DNA of 64,000 nucleotides from Zoogloea sp. (GCF_030157465.1 NZ_JAOAUU010000042.1:1-64000), one strand, 5' to 3'; counted from the first letter of the stretch, positions 18,555-27,726 are shown. Numbers and translations: made by a program. Notes: generated by a model not told the origin, from the sequence alone.

Positions 18555-18643
18555 ATGACTGTACAAGAAGCCCGTTTTGAATTAGGATCATGCGTCTAAT
18601 ACGGGATCTAAAACGGCGGCGTGAGCTGCCGTTTCGCCTTTTT
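18555..18643 (+). promoter_or_regulatory. Possible transcription attenuator upstream of argF
   Basis: Two mutually exclusive RNA foldings are visible. Segment 1 (18571-18585) pairs with CTAATACGGG (18596-18605) as a bulged stem. A terminator-like stem then has arms AAACGGCGGC (18611-18620) and GCTGCCGTTT (18625-18634), one G-U pair and the GNRA tetraloop GTGA, followed by CGCCTTTTT. Alternatively CCGTTTT (18572-18578) can pair with AAAACGG (18610-18616) and break the terminator. A 14-codon frame (ATG 18555, TAA 18597-18599) ends exactly at segment 2; it contains one Arg codon and no good ribosome site. Regulation of argF by attenuation is an inference. Confidence 0.45.
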
Positions 18644-18736
18644 GCCGACGGGACTTTTCGAGTTCCGGGCGTGGCGCGCGGTATGTCAGACCCGGCCTCA
18701 TCGGGTCCGACAGAACCATAACCAAGAACGAGTGCC

Positions 18737-19669
18737 ATGAACGCACCGAGACACTACTTACAGTTCAAAGATTTTTCTCGCGCCGAGTACGACTACCTTT
18801 TCTCCCGCACGCGGTGGATCAAGGACAGGTTCAAGCGGTACGAGCCTCATCACCCGCTGTTCGACCGGACGCTGGTGATGATTTTCGAGAAAGCCAGCAC
18901 GCGCACGCGCCTGTCCTTCGAGGCAGGCATGCAGCAGCTCGGCGGATCGGCCATCTATCTCAACACCCGCGATTCGCAGCTTGGGCGCGGTGAGCCCGTC
19001 GAGGATGCCGCCCAGGTGATCTCGCGGATGAGCGACATCGTGATGATCCGCACCTTCGAGCAGTCGATCATCGAGCGTTTCGCCGAATATTCCCGCGTGC
19101 CGGTGATCAACGGACTGACGAACGAATACCACCCGTGCCAGATCCTGGCGGACATCTTCACCTTCATCGAACACCGCGGCCCGATCCAGGGCAAGACGGT
19201 GGCGTGGGTGGGGGATTCCAACAACGTCTGCAACACCTGGCTGCAAGCGGCCGAGGTGCTGGATTTCCAGGTGCGCGTGTCAACGCCGCCGGGCTACGAA
19301 GTCGAGCCCGAGCGGGCAGGGCTGATCGGTACGGGACACTTCGCCCATTTCGATGATCCGATGGAAGCCTGCCGGGGTGCAGACCTGGTGACTACCGATG
19401 TATGGACCAGCATGGGTTTCGAAGCGGAAAACGAAGAGCGGATGCGCGACTTTGCCGATTGGCAAGTGGACGAGGACATGATGAAGGTTGCCAATCCCGG
19501 CGCCGTCTTCATGCATTGTCTGCCCGCTCACCGGGGTGAAGAAGTGTCCGCGGAAGTGATCGACGGCCCTCAGTCGGTGGTGTGGGACGAGGCGGAAAAC
19601 CGTCTGCACGCGCAGAAGGCGCTGATGGAATTTCTCCTGATTGGCAAGATCGAAGGTGACTGCGCCTGA
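18737..19669 (+). CDS. argF: Ornithine carbamoyltransferase
   Basis: Makes citrulline from ornithine and carbamoyl phosphate in arginine biosynthesis. The 310-residue protein has the carbamoyl-phosphate site [12 protein letters not shown] near residue 50, the [13 protein letters not shown] segment, the ornithine-binding DVWTSMGFE loop and the catalytic [11 protein letters not shown] motif near the C-terminus. The ATG at 18737 gives the usual family length. argG follows after 50 bases in the same direction, so argF and argG probably form one unit downstream of the hairpin at 18611-18634. Confidence 0.96.
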   Translation: MNAPRHYLQFKDFSRAEYDYLFSRTRWIKDRFKRYEPHHPLFDRTLVMIFEKASTRTRLSFEAGMQQLGGSAIYLNTRDSQLGRGEPVEDAAQVISRMSDIVMIRTFEQSIIERFAEYSRVPVINGLTNEYHPCQILADIFTFIEHRGPIQGKTVAWVGDSNNVCNTWLQAAEVLDFQVRVSTPPGYEVEPERAGLIGTGHFAHFDDPMEACRGADLVTTDVWTSMGFEAENEERMRDFADWQVDEDMMKVANPGAVFMHCLPAHRGEEVSAEVIDGPQSVVWDEAENRLHAQKALMEFLLIGKIEGDCA

Positions 19670-19719
19670 GGCGCAGCAATCAATTCAAGACTCATCTACT
19701 CATTTGCAGAAAGCAGGAC

Positions 19720-20949
19720 ATGAGCGAAGTAAATAAGGTTGTACTGGCGTACTCGGGCGGGCTGGATACGTCGGTTATCCTCAAGTGGCTGCAGGATACC
19801 TATCAATGTGAAGTGGTTACCTTCACGGCCGACCTCGGTCAGGGCGAAGAGCTGGAGCCGGCCCGTGCCAAGGCCCTGCAGTTCGGTATCAAGCCGGAAA
19901 ACATCTTCATTGACGATCTCCGCGAAGAGTTCGTCCGGGATTTCGTGTTCCCGATGTTCCGCTGCAACACGGTTTATGAGGGCGAGTACCTGCTCGGCAC
20001 CTCGATTGCACGCCCGCTGATTGCCAAGCGTCAGATCGAAATCGCCCGAGCCACCGGCGCCGAAGCGGTTTCCCATGGCGCGACGGGCAAGGGCAACGAC
20101 CAGGTTCGCTTCGAACTCGGTTACTACGCGCTGATGCCGGGCGTCAAGGTCATTGCCCCGTGGCGCGAGTGGGATCTGCTGTCCCGCGAAAAGCTGCTGG
20201 CCTACGCAGAGAAGAACGGCATCCCCATCGAGATGAAGCACAAGCAGGGTGGATCTCCGTACTCCATGGACGCCAATCTGCTCCACATCTCCTTCGAAGG
20301 CCGTCACCTGGAAGATCCGTCGGCCGAAGCCGAGGAGTCCATGTGGCGCTGGACCGTATCGCCCGAAGCAGCGCCGGATGCCGCTGAGTACCTGGATCTG
20401 GAGTTCGAGAAGGGTGATCTCGTGTCCATCAACGGCACGAAGATGAAGCCGCATGAATTGCTCGCCAAGCTCAACGAGCTGGGTGGCAAGCACGGTATCG
20501 GTCGTCTTGATCTGGTGGAAAACCGCTACGTCGGCATGAAGTCGCGCGGCTGTTACGAAACGCCTGGCGGCACCATCCTGCTTCGGGCTCACCGCGCCAT
20601 CGAATCGATCACCCTTGATCGCGAAGTCGCCCACCTCAAGGACGACCTGATGCCCCGCTACGCCAGCATGATCTACACGGGCTACTGGTGGTCGCCGGAA
20701 CGTCTGGCCCTGCAGGCTCTGATCGACCAGACCCAGCAGACGGTCAACGGCTGGGTTCGCGTCAAGCTCTACAAGGGCAACGTCATCGTCGTTGCGCGCG
20801 ACTCGAAGACCGACTCCCTGTTCGATCCGACCATCGCCACCTTCGAAGACGACCAAGGCGCCTACAACCAGAAGGATGCCCACGGCTTCATCCGGCTGAA
20901 TGCGCTGCGCATGCGCATCGCCGCCAACGCTAAAGCCAAACGGGGCTGA
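19720..20949 (+). CDS. argG: Argininosuccinate synthase
   Basis: Condenses citrulline and aspartate with ATP to argininosuccinate. The 409-residue protein has the N-type ATP pyrophosphatase P-loop [10 protein letters not shown] at the start, the [13 protein letters not shown] segment for citrulline/aspartate binding, and the C-terminal oligomerisation helix. It directly follows argF and is followed after 11 bases by a DUF2788 gene. Confidence 0.97.
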   Translation: MSEVNKVVLAYSGGLDTSVILKWLQDTYQCEVVTFTADLGQGEELEPARAKALQFGIKPENIFIDDLREEFVRDFVFPMFRCNTVYEGEYLLGTSIARPLIAKRQIEIARATGAEAVSHGATGKGNDQVRFELGYYALMPGVKVIAPWREWDLLSREKLLAYAEKNGIPIEMKHKQGGSPYSMDANLLHISFEGRHLEDPSAEAEESMWRWTVSPEAAPDAAEYLDLEFEKGDLVSINGTKMKPHELLAKLNELGGKHGIGRLDLVENRYVGMKSRGCYETPGGTILLRAHRAIESITLDREVAHLKDDLMPRYASMIYTGYWWSPERLALQALIDQTQQTVNGWVRVKLYKGNVIVVARDSKTDSLFDPTIATFEDDQGAYNQKDAHGFIRLNALRMRIAANAKAKRG

Positions 20950-20960
20950 TCCAGGCAAGC

Positions 20961-21194
20961 ATGGATCCCAGCGCACCGCTGCTCTTCGGGCTGACCGTCG
21001 CAGAGTTCGAGGATATTTCCCTCAAGCTCTGCGTGGGAGGGCTGATCGCTTACATGATCTTCATCATTGGCCAGCTCGCCTGGGAGTCCAAGGCGGGCAA
21101 GTACGGCGCAATCTGGATGTTTGTTGGCCTTGGAGTCGGGTTCATCGGCTTTGCGGCCAAAAGCATCATCCAGAGACTGCTTGGCATCGAATGA
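20961..21194 (+). CDS. DUF2788 small membrane protein
   Basis: A 77-residue protein with two predicted membrane helices (about residues 25-42 and 50-66). The FEDISLKLC start and the GKYGAIWMFVGLGVG segment are typical of DUF2788, a small family common in Beta- and Gammaproteobacteria. No function is known. It lies between argG and ppnP, all reading in the same direction. Confidence 0.75.
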   Translation: MDPSAPLLFGLTVAEFEDISLKLCVGGLIAYMIFIIGQLAWESKAGKYGAIWMFVGLGVGFIGFAAKSIIQRLLGIE

Positions 21195-21215
21195 CTTTTG
21201 ACCAGAACTGAAAAA

Positions 21216-21539
21216 ATGACCCAATCGACCCAATTCGACGGCGTGTCCGTCGTCAAGCAAGCCAACGTTTACTTTGATGGCAAGTGCGTCAGTCACACTG
21301 TGCTGTTTGCCGATGGCAGCAAGAAGACCATTGGCGTCGTCCTGCCTGCTAGCCTGACCTTCAATACCGGGGAGCCCGAGGTGATGGAAACCGTCGCCGG
21401 CGCCTGCCGCTATCGCCTCAAGGGGGAAACCGAGTGGAAGACCTCGGCCGCCGGGGAAAGCTTCAAGGTGCCGGGTAATTCCAGCTTCGACATTGAAGTG
21501 ATTGGCGAGCCCTACCATTACGTCTGCTACTTCGGCTGA
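21216..21539 (+). CDS. ppnP: Pyrimidine/purine nucleoside phosphorylase PpnP
   Basis: A small cupin-fold enzyme (107 residues) that phosphorolyses several nucleosides to base and ribose-1-phosphate. The sequence matches the family throughout: [26 protein letters not shown], and a C-terminal [17 protein letters not shown]. The ATG at 21216 is preferred to an in-frame TTG at 21198, since the family begins with a few residues before the F-D-G-V segment. The ribosome site is weak. Confidence 0.88.
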   Translation: MTQSTQFDGVSVVKQANVYFDGKCVSHTVLFADGSKKTIGVVLPASLTFNTGEPEVMETVAGACRYRLKGETEWKTSAAGESFKVPGNSSFDIEVIGEPYHYVCYFG

Positions 21540-21553
21540 GCGGGAGCCACGCG

Positions 21554-22039
21554 ATGCCGTCTTTCGATATCACCTCCGAAGTCGATCAGGTTGCTCTGAA
21601 AAATGCTGTTGAAGGCACCAATCGCAAGATTACCGGCCGCTACGACTTCAAGGGTAGCGACGCCCGTGTCGAGCAAAGCGAAAAGCTGCTGACCCTGTTC
21701 GGCGACAGCGACTTTCAGCTTGAGCAGATGCTGGCTTTGCTGCTGCCCGAGATGACCGCCAAGAAGATCGATGTGCGCTGTCTCAAGCATGGCGACGTGC
21801 AGAAGGTTGGCGGCAACAAGGTCAAGCAGGAACTCACGGTGCGTGTCGGTATCGAGCAGGAGCAGTCCAAGGCGATCGTCAAACTCATCAAGGACAGCAA
21901 GCTCAAGGTCCAGGCCAGCATTCAGGGTGAAGCCGTGCGCGTCACTGGCGCTAAGCGCGATCTCCTGCAAGACTGTATTGCCCTGGTGCGCAAGGAAATC
22001 ACCGACTATCCTTTGCAGTACGGAAACTTCAGGGATTGA
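21554..22039 (+). CDS. yajQ: YajQ family nucleotide-binding protein
   Basis: A 161-residue protein beginning MPSFDITSEVD, the hallmark of the YajQ/DUF520 family with its two ferredoxin-like domains. Relatives bind cyclic di-GMP or other nucleotides and influence virulence gene expression in Xanthomonas and Pseudomonas. It is of normal length and includes the conserved GRYDFKGSDAR and VRVTGAKRDLLQD segments. It follows ppnP by 14 bases. Confidence 0.92.
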   Translation: MPSFDITSEVDQVALKNAVEGTNRKITGRYDFKGSDARVEQSEKLLTLFGDSDFQLEQMLALLLPEMTAKKIDVRCLKHGDVQKVGGNKVKQELTVRVGIEQEQSKAIVKLIKDSKLKVQASIQGEAVRVTGAKRDLLQDCIALVRKEITDYPLQYGNFRD

Positions 22040-22048
22040 TCTCCGGCC

Positions 22049-22237
22049 ATGAACCTCGCATCTGTCGCCTCGACATCCCAAGTGCACACCCAGGACGCGG
22101 TATCGGTCGCAATGTTGCGCAAGGTGCTGGACCTGCAGCAGTCCAGTGCCGCGCAGATGATTGCGGGGCTTCCGCAGCCCGCACAGGCGCCAGATCCAGC
22201 CGCGACGGTAGGCAGGACGATCAATACTTACGCTTGA
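22049..22237 (+). CDS. YjfB-like putative motility protein
   Basis: A 62-residue protein whose VSVAMLRKVLDLQQSSAAQMI core matches the YjfB (putative motility protein) family found in Firmicutes and Proteobacteria. No membrane helix or signal peptide is present. It follows yajQ by 9 bases and precedes a strong terminator, so it is the last gene of this unit. Its role is unknown. Confidence 0.7.
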   Translation: MNLASVASTSQVHTQDAVSVAMLRKVLDLQQSSAAQMIAGLPQPAQAPDPAATVGRTINTYA

Positions 22238-22253
22238 GCATGCCTCTTGTTCG

Positions 22254-22292
22254 CCATGAAAAAACCAGCTCAAGGGCTGGTTTTTTCATGGC
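22254..22292. terminator. Bidirectional intrinsic terminator
   Basis: Arms CCATGAAAAAACCAGC and GCTGGTTTTTTCATGG flank a short loop, giving a 16-base perfect stem with A- and T-runs on both sides. It ends the yjfB-like transcript. Confidence 0.85.
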
Positions 22293-22370
22293 TGCGCGTC
22301 TTGATTCTGAGGACGGCGGGGAAGATGGCTATGGCAAAATACCTGAGCGTCCTCCTACTTCTCCAGGCAA

Positions 22371-23042
22371 ATGGCGACTTCATTTCACGGATTAATTCAA
22401 CGCTGCTGTTGCGGCTTGATCATGGCTTGCCTGTCTAATGCCTCCGCAGCGACCGATGTTGCGCTGGCCGGGGTTTTTCCCGGGAAGGCGCTGCTTGTCA
22501 TCAACGGTGGCGCACCCAGGGCGATCAATGTGGGAACTACCACGCAGGAAGGCGTTCGAATCGTTGCCGTAGAAGGGGATGGCGCTACGCTTGATTTCGA
22601 CGGTCGCCGTCACAGGCTTTTTGTCGGTGAGCGTGCCGTTAACATCATCAGTAGCGCCGGGGCGGCAGGTGGCGCGCCCGTGGTTGCCATTCAACCTGAT
22701 GGACGCGGTCAGTACAGATCAACGGGCGCGGTGAATGGCGCATCAATGCTCTTCATCATTGATACAGGAGCGACTTTCGTTTCCCTCGGACGCAGTGATG
22801 CGCTTAAGGCAGGGGTCGATTTCACGAAGGGAGAGCCGGCCTTGATGCAAACAGCCAACGGGGTGGCTCGCGCTTGGCGCGTTTCGCTGGATACCGTTCG
22901 GATTGGTGACGTCACTCTTCGCAATGTCGACGGAGTTGTTCACGCCAACGACATGCCCATTGCTCTGCTCGGGATGAGCTTTCTCAATCGTATGGAAATG
23001 CGTCGTGATGGTTCATCTCTTTTGCTGAAGCAGCGCTATTGA
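22371..23042 (+). CDS. Retropepsin-like aspartic protease
   Basis: A 223-residue exported protein with an N-terminal hydrophobic signal segment and a C-terminal single-domain aspartic protease (TIGR02281 type). The active site FIIDTGATFVSL lies near residue 127, and the second hallmark LLGMSFLNR near the C-terminus. Such proteins dimerise like retroviral proteases. The substrate is unknown. A second Met at codon 18 is possible, but starting there would remove most of the signal segment. Confidence 0.85.
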   Translation: MATSFHGLIQRCCCGLIMACLSNASAATDVALAGVFPGKALLVINGGAPRAINVGTTTQEGVRIVAVEGDGATLDFDGRRHRLFVGERAVNIISSAGAAGGAPVVAIQPDGRGQYRSTGAVNGASMLFIIDTGATFVSLGRSDALKAGVDFTKGEPALMQTANGVARAWRVSLDTVRIGDVTLRNVDGVVHANDMPIALLGMSFLNRMEMRRDGSSLLLKQRY

Positions 23043-23054
23043 TAGATCAAATCC

Positions 23055-23660
23055 ATGAAAACTGCAGCTTCGACAGATAGGGTTCCCACTGCAGAATGGC
23101 TGAGAAAGCGCTTTGCTGCGCAGCCTGCTTGTGACTCGCCGCAGGAGGAGGGCGTTCCGGCCGGCCCGCTGACGCCGGCGGCGGTCTTGGTTCCGATCGT
23201 TTTGCACGAGCCCGAACCTACGGTTCTATTGACCCGGCGCACGGATCATCTTCACCATCATCCAGGGCAGGTCAGCTTTCCGGGGGGGCGGGTGGAGGCG
23301 CAAGATCGCTCGCCCATAGAAACCGCGCTGCGGGAAACGGAAGAGGAGATATCGCTCAGGCGCGGTCACATCGAGCTTCTCGGCTGTCTCCCCTGCTATC
23401 GAACCGTTACCGGCTTCGAGATCACGCCGGTAGTCGGTCTCGTCACGCCGCCATTCGAGCTTGCCCTGGATGCGTTCGAAGTGGCGGAAGCGTTTGAGGT
23501 TCCGCTTTCATTTCTGCTCAACACCATGAATCACCAGCGGCATTCCGTGGACGTGCAGGGAGTCCGCCGGGAATATTACGCAATGCCTTACGGGGACTAC
23601 TTTATATGGGGAGCAACGGCGGGCATGCTCGTCAGTCTTCATCGATTCCTGTGTCGTTGA
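23055..23660 (+). CDS. CoA pyrophosphatase (Nudix hydrolase)
   Basis: A 201-residue Nudix enzyme of the NudL/CoA pyrophosphatase group, which cleaves coenzyme A to phosphopantetheine and 3',5'-ADP. The Nudix box reads GGRVEAQDRSPIETALRETE followed by EEISL, and the preceding HHPGQVSFPGG segment is characteristic of the CoA-specific subfamily. It starts 12 bases after the protease gene stop. Confidence 0.88.
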   Translation: MKTAASTDRVPTAEWLRKRFAAQPACDSPQEEGVPAGPLTPAAVLVPIVLHEPEPTVLLTRRTDHLHHHPGQVSFPGGRVEAQDRSPIETALRETEEEISLRRGHIELLGCLPCYRTVTGFEITPVVGLVTPPFELALDAFEVAEAFEVPLSFLLNTMNHQRHSVDVQGVRREYYAMPYGDYFIWGATAGMLVSLHRFLCR

Positions 23661-23751
23661 ACAAACGCCATTTGTGTTGGATCCGTTTGGTGGTATCTTG
23701 GACTGTCCTCAATAGGCCTGAACTACGAGGGCTACCAAAGCCCCCTGACGC

Positions 23752-24681
23752 ATGACCCTGTTTTCGCTGATCGTCGCACTGCTCATAGAGCAACTTCGCC
23801 CGCTTCCCGTTGCGCGTTTCGTCCAGGCGCCGTTACGCGCTTTTGCGCGTTTTCTCGAAGATCGCTTCAATGACGGTGAGGCGCGTCACGGCGCAGTCGC
23901 CTGGTGGGTGGCTATCCTGTCGGCTTGCTTCGCGTCGGCTCTGATTTATTTTGTACTGTGGCATCTTCATCCGGCCTTTGCCCTGATCTTCAATATCCTC
24001 GTGCTCTACCTGACCACAGGATTTCGGCAGGTGAGCCATTTTTTTACCGATATCCAGCTGGCGCTGCAGATGGGGGAGCTTGCCCGTGCCCGTCAGTTGA
24101 TCGGTGAGTGGCGCGGTCGTTCCCACGAGGACTCCAGCTCCAGCGAAGTTGCCCGGCTGGCCATCGAAGAGGCTCTGGTGGCCGCTCATCGCAACGTCTT
24201 CGGAGTCATTCTCTGGTTCATCGTGCTGCCTGGGCCAAGCGGTGCCGTTCTCTACCGACTCGCCCGCTTCTTTGATGATGAGTGGGGCGTTCGTCTGGCG
24301 GGGAGACCGGATTTTGGCAATTTCGGCTCATTCGCCAAAAAAGCATTTTTCGCCCTGGACTGGATCCCCGTACGCCTGACGGCTGCGGCATTTTCGATCG
24401 TCGGTGATTTTGAGGATGGTGTCTATTGCTGGCGTGCGCAGGCAAGCCAATGGAAGGATAAGGCTTCCGGTATACTGCTCGCCAGTGGTGGCGGTGCCTT
24501 GGGCGTTAAGCTCGGAATGCCGATTTTTGAATCGGGTGAAGTGGTTGAACGTCCTGAGATGGGTGTCGGCGATGAAGCTGATGCCGATTTTATGCAGAGC
24601 ACTATCGGTCTTGTCTGGCGTACGCTTGTGCTGGCTTTTATGTTGCTGGCGTTGTTCGGTGTAGCAGGGTGGGGTCGGTAA
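23752..24681 (+). CDS. CobD/CbiB family membrane protein
   Basis: A 309-residue protein with about four membrane helices (for example residues 55-90 and the C-terminal helix near 285-305). It belongs to the CobD/CbiB family, whose founding members attach aminopropanol to adenosylcobyric acid. Betaproteobacterial members like this one are usually not linked to other cobalamin genes, and none occur in the window, so activity in cobalamin synthesis is uncertain. It is followed after 29 bases by the thiolase gene. Confidence 0.8.
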   Translation: MTLFSLIVALLIEQLRPLPVARFVQAPLRAFARFLEDRFNDGEARHGAVAWWVAILSACFASALIYFVLWHLHPAFALIFNILVLYLTTGFRQVSHFFTDIQLALQMGELARARQLIGEWRGRSHEDSSSSEVARLAIEEALVAAHRNVFGVILWFIVLPGPSGAVLYRLARFFDDEWGVRLAGRPDFGNFGSFAKKAFFALDWIPVRLTAAAFSIVGDFEDGVYCWRAQASQWKDKASGILLASGGGALGVKLGMPIFESGEVVERPEMGVGDEADADFMQSTIGLVWRTLVLAFMLLALFGVAGWGR

Positions 24682-24710
24682 TTTCGTAGCAATTGAGAGG
24701 AGGAATACAG

Positions 24711-25895
24711 ATGGCTAGTCGTGACGTTGTGGTTTTGAGCGCAGTTCGTTCCGCTGTCGGCGCCTTTGGTGGCTCCCTGGCCGATTTCGAAGCCAGTGAA
24801 CTGGCCGGGATCGTGATGAAGGAGTCGGTTGCCCGTTCTGGTGTCGATCCTCAGTTGATCAACTACGTTACCGTCGGCAACTGTATGCCAACTGACGGTC
24901 GCTACGCTTATGTGTCCCGCGTTGCTTCCATTCAGGCCGGCCTGCCGATGGAGTCCGTAGCGATGCAGGTTAGCCGTCTATGCTCATCCGGCCTTCAAGC
25001 TATCGTGACCACGGCCCAAAACATTCTGCTGGGCGACGCGGACTACGGTATCGGCGGTGGTGTGGAGGTCATGTCCAAGGCGGCTTACTTGATGCCTTCG
25101 CTGCGCAATGGTGCCCGCATGGGTGACACCAAGGCCATCGACAGCATGGTTGCCGTGCTGACCGACCCGTTTGGCGTCGGCCACATGGGTATTACTGCCG
25201 AAAACCTGGCTGCCAAGCACGGTTTTACCCGTGAACAGCAGGATGCTTTCGCCGTTGAGTCCCAGCGCCGTGCTGCTGCTGCCATTGACGAAGGCCGCTT
25301 CAAGTCCCAGATTGTTCCGATTGTCAAGCAGACCCGCAAGGGTGATGTAGTGTTTGACACCGATGAGCACGTGAAGCGCGGTACCTCCATGGAGTCGCTG
25401 GCCAAGATGAAGCCGGCCTTCAAGAAGGATGGCACCGTTACTGCCGGCAATGCTTCCGGTATCAACGATGCTGCGGCATTTTTCGTGCTGGCAGATGCTA
25501 CAACGGCCGTGAATTCCGGCTACAAGCCCATGGCTCGTCTGGTTTCGTACGCCATTGCCGGCGTACCTAACGACATCATGGGTGAAGGTCCGATCCCGGC
25601 GACGATCCTGGCCCTTAAAAAGGCGGGTTTGACCCTCGATCAGATCGATGTGATCGAGTCCAACGAAGCATTTGCCGCCCAGGCTCTGACTGTTTCCAAG
25701 GTTCTGGGTCTGGATCCGGCCAAGACCAATCCGAACGGTGGTGCCATTGCTCTCGGCCACCCTGTTGGTTGCTCGGGTGCCTTCATTGCCACCAAGGCTA
25801 TTTACGAGCTGCAGCGCACTGGCGGTCGTTATGCCCTGGTGACGATGTGTATCGGTGGTGGGCAAGGCATCGCAACCATCTTCGAGCGCATCTGA
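24711..25895 (+). CDS. Acetyl-CoA acetyltransferase / beta-ketothiolase (BktB-like)
   Basis: A 394-residue thiolase. The nucleophilic Cys is in RLCSSGLQA near residue 90, the active-site His in GGAIALGHPVG near 350, and the second Cys in MCIGGGQG near 380. It resembles BktB-type ketothiolases, which condense acetyl-CoA with acetyl- or propionyl-CoA for polyhydroxyalkanoate synthesis and also act in degradation. The ATG at 24711 follows GAGGAGG. The codons here are less GC-rich at third positions than in flanking genes, which may reflect high expression. A strong terminator follows. Confidence 0.92.
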   Translation: MASRDVVVLSAVRSAVGAFGGSLADFEASELAGIVMKESVARSGVDPQLINYVTVGNCMPTDGRYAYVSRVASIQAGLPMESVAMQVSRLCSSGLQAIVTTAQNILLGDADYGIGGGVEVMSKAAYLMPSLRNGARMGDTKAIDSMVAVLTDPFGVGHMGITAENLAAKHGFTREQQDAFAVESQRRAAAAIDEGRFKSQIVPIVKQTRKGDVVFDTDEHVKRGTSMESLAKMKPAFKKDGTVTAGNASGINDAAAFFVLADATTAVNSGYKPMARLVSYAIAGVPNDIMGEGPIPATILALKKAGLTLDQIDVIESNEAFAAQALTVSKVLGLDPAKTNPNGGAIALGHPVGCSGAFIATKAIYELQRTGGRYALVTMCIGGGQGIATIFERI

Positions 25896-25980
25896 TTTCA
25901 TTCGCATGAAAGAAGCTCCGCAGCAGGGCGCAACGCTGTCCGTTTAAGGTTTCGTTGCTCCCCTGATGGTCAGTCAAAGA

Positions 25981-26012
25981 AACCGGAACCTTAAACAGGT
26001 TCCGGTTTTTTT
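25981..26012 (+). terminator. Intrinsic terminator after thiolase gene
   Basis: The stem AACCGGAACC / GGTTCCGGTT with loop TTAAACA is perfect over 10 bases and is followed by a T-run. It lies 86 bases after the thiolase stop. Confidence 0.88.
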
Positions 26013-26430
26013 ATGTCTTTCGCTGAGGGTTTGTGAGTGCTGCCTGGATGATCGCCGGGTCGCCAGATAGCCGCTGGATGTGCTGATGTGGCATCTCCCT
26101 TCGATTGGATGCAAACGGCTACGGCACGGTTGGCGCCAATACGTATTTAGGCGCGGTCGCCGTTCCACTGGTCCACACGGTCGTCCTGATCGATGCAGGC
26201 AAGGGATTGTCGTCCGAGTTTGACGATGGCCGGATGGGCTTGGTGGTGCCGACTTCGAAGCTGTTCTGCATCTCCGGATGCGTACGCGAGAACGGAGGCG
26301 GGCATCGGGACACATCTGCTACGGTCACGGCATGGTTCTGAACACGCTTCGGGGGCGGCGGATCTGCCGGTAATGCCGGGTCGATGCATGGATTTGAACT
26401 CGAGTGAATGGCGAGATAAAGACCATATAA
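26013..26430. other. Unassigned intergenic stretch
   Basis: About 420 bases with several short open frames on both strands, including a 78-codon frame at 26105-26341 on the plus strand. None resembles a known family, none has a good ribosome site, and no strand shows clear coding bias. It may be a decayed gene or plain spacer. Confidence 0.4.
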
Positions 26431-26435
26431 ATTGC

Positions 26436-26465
26436 TTGCCAGGTGGGTGTGTTTTCCAATACAAT
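26436..26465 (+). promoter_or_regulatory. Promoter of rpsT
   Basis: TTGCCA (26436-26441) and TACAAT (26460-26465) each match the sigma-70 consensus at five of six positions, with an 18-base spacer. The start of transcription would fall about 32 bases before the rpsT ATG. Confidence 0.7.
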
Positions 26466-26503
26466 CCAAGGCTTCACTGCATTTATTTCAGGATTACTAC
26501 AAG

Positions 26504-26782
26504 ATGGCCAATTCGGCACAAGCCCGTAAGCGCGCCCGTCAAGCTGTTAAGGCCCGCGCCCTCAACATGAGCCTGCGTTCGCGTCTGCGTACCGCCATCA
26601 AGGCCGTCCGCAAGGCGATCGGCGTTGGTGACAAGCAAGTGGCTCAGCAGGTGTTTGTCTCTTCTCAGCGCACGATCGACAGCATTGCTGACAAGAAAAT
26701 CATTCACAAGAACAAGGCTGCACGCCACAAGAGCCGTCTGTCCTCCGCTATCAAGGGGATGGGCGCAGCTGTTGCTGCCTAA
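26504..26782 (+). CDS. rpsT: 30S ribosomal protein S20
   Basis: A 92-residue, Lys/Arg/Ala-rich helical protein that binds 16S rRNA early in 30S assembly. It begins [14 protein letters not shown] and includes the [13 protein letters not shown] motif typical of S20. The ATG at 26504 matches the conserved N-terminus. It is monocistronic, lying between its own promoter and a terminator. Confidence 0.97.
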   Translation: MANSAQARKRARQAVKARALNMSLRSRLRTAIKAVRKAIGVGDKQVAQQVFVSSQRTIDSIADKKIIHKNKAARHKSRLSSAIKGMGAAVAA

Positions 26783-26790
26783 GTTGCACT

Positions 26791-26861
26791 AACCAAGCGG
26801 ATGAGCTCAAGTCGAGCTCTTGCGTTGGTTTAAAAAAGGATCGCATCGCGGTCCTTTTTTT
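26791..26861 (+). terminator. Terminator after rpsT
   Basis: The main stem has arms AAAAAAGGA and TCCTTTTTT around TCGCATCGCGG (26832-26861), ending in a T-run. A larger imperfect hairpin pairing AACCAA with TTGGTT (26791-26830) precedes it. Confidence 0.8.
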
Positions 26862-27061
26862 GTTGGTGCGCCCAGCACGGGCGTGCTCATCTACAGCCTG
26901 AACTCACGTGCCGGGTGGGGTGGAAGGCGAGCGGCCGGATAGTTTGGCTGCTGCCTCCTGCTTGATCGCCTTCGCTTCGCCCCATTGATCTAGTCGGCGC
27001 CTGATGAACACAAATCAAGCTTGTTTCGTGACAGGTTTTGAGATGTTCCGTTCAATCCTGC

Positions 27062-27091
27062 TTGACACTCCGTTTTTTCGCGCGTTATATA
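27062..27091 (+). promoter_or_regulatory. Promoter of hupB
   Basis: A perfect -35 box TTGACA (27062-27067) is followed by an 18-base spacer and TATATA (27086-27091). The 200 bases before it (26870-27061) hold no recognisable gene. The resulting leader before the hupB start is about 90 bases. Confidence 0.72.
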
Positions 27092-27190
27092 TTTAAAAGG
27101 TAGCAGGCGCCTGCAGATTTGCCAAAATGCCGCGCCAGTACTGGATGCCGGAATTTTCTGTTTGTTAATTTCCGTGACGAGGGGGCGAGT

Positions 27191-27463
27191 GTGAACAAAT
27201 CTGAATTGATTGACCATATAGCTGCTGACGCTGAAATTTCCAAGACTGTTGCAGGTCGGGTGCTGGATGCTGCAATCTCTGCCGTGACGCAGACGTTGAC
27301 GAATGGCGGCAGCGTGACATTGGTCGGCTTTGGCACATTCCATGTGGGCAGGCGCGAAGCTCGAACGGGCAGAAACCCAAGGACTGGCGCGGCGATCAAG
27401 ATCAAGTCAGCCAAGATTCCGAAATTTAGACCTGGCAAAGCATTGAAAGATGCGCTAAACTAA
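27191..27463 (+). CDS. hupB: HU family DNA-binding protein
   Basis: A 90-residue nucleoid protein that bends and compacts DNA as a dimer. It starts (GTG) [11 protein letters not shown] and has the [21 protein letters not shown] beta-arm region, split here by its Pro tip, and the C-terminal [12 protein letters not shown]. The GTG at 27191 is chosen over an in-frame upstream start because the HU family begins exactly at M-N-K-S-E-L. It stands just upstream of two tRNA genes, an order common in Betaproteobacteria, although lon is not in front of it here. Confidence 0.94.
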   Translation: MNKSELIDHIAADAEISKTVAGRVLDAAISAVTQTLTNGGSVTLVGFGTFHVGRREARTGRNPRTGAAIKIKSAKIPKFRPGKALKDALN

Positions 27464-27500
27464 TTGCCTCTTGATTGCGAAGTATTTCGAGCGATCGGAC

Positions 27501-27576
27501 GGGTGCTTAGCTCAGTCGGTAGAGCGTCGCCCTTACAAGGCGAATGTCGGCGGTTCGACCCCGTCAGCACCCACCA
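27501..27576 (+). tRNA. tRNA-Val (anticodon TAC)
   Basis: The acceptor arm GGGTGCT pairs with AGCACCC. The D loop contains AGCTCAGTCGGTAGAGC, the anticodon loop CCTTACAAG shows TAC, and the T arm contains GGTTCGACCCC. The 3' CCA is encoded. Confidence 0.97.
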
Positions 27577-27602
27577 CTTCCGCGAGAAGTGAGTCGTACT
27601 TT

Positions 27603-27679
27603 GGAGTGGTAGTTCAGTTGGTTAGAATACCGGCCTGTCACGCCGGGGGTCGCGGGTTCGAGTCCCGTCCACTCCGCCA
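27603..27679 (+). tRNA. tRNA-Asp (anticodon GTC)
   Basis: The acceptor arm GGAGTGG pairs with CCACTCC, followed by discriminator G and encoded CCA. The anticodon loop CCTGTCACG shows GTC, and the T arm contains GGGTTCGAGTCCC. It lies 26 bases after tRNA-Val, so both are probably processed from one transcript. Confidence 0.97.
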
Positions 27680-27726
27680 ATATTTACGTTGTAATTCGAT
27701 CGCTGTAATTCGATAGTTGCAACGAG

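Noticed and set aside
18555-18599. 14-codon frame as an arginine-sensing leader peptide
   Set aside because: Not called as a CDS: it has one Arg codon and no Shine-Dalgarno sequence. It is mentioned only as part of the attenuator finding.
18121-18738. 205-codon minus-strand frame upstream of argF
   Set aside because: It extends the asparagine-synthetase-like region in another frame, has no recognisable motif, and covers the structured argF leader.
26105-26341. 78-codon plus-strand frame between the thiolase gene and rpsT
   Set aside because: No family resemblance, no ribosome site and no consistent coding bias; overlapping frames on the other strand are just as open.
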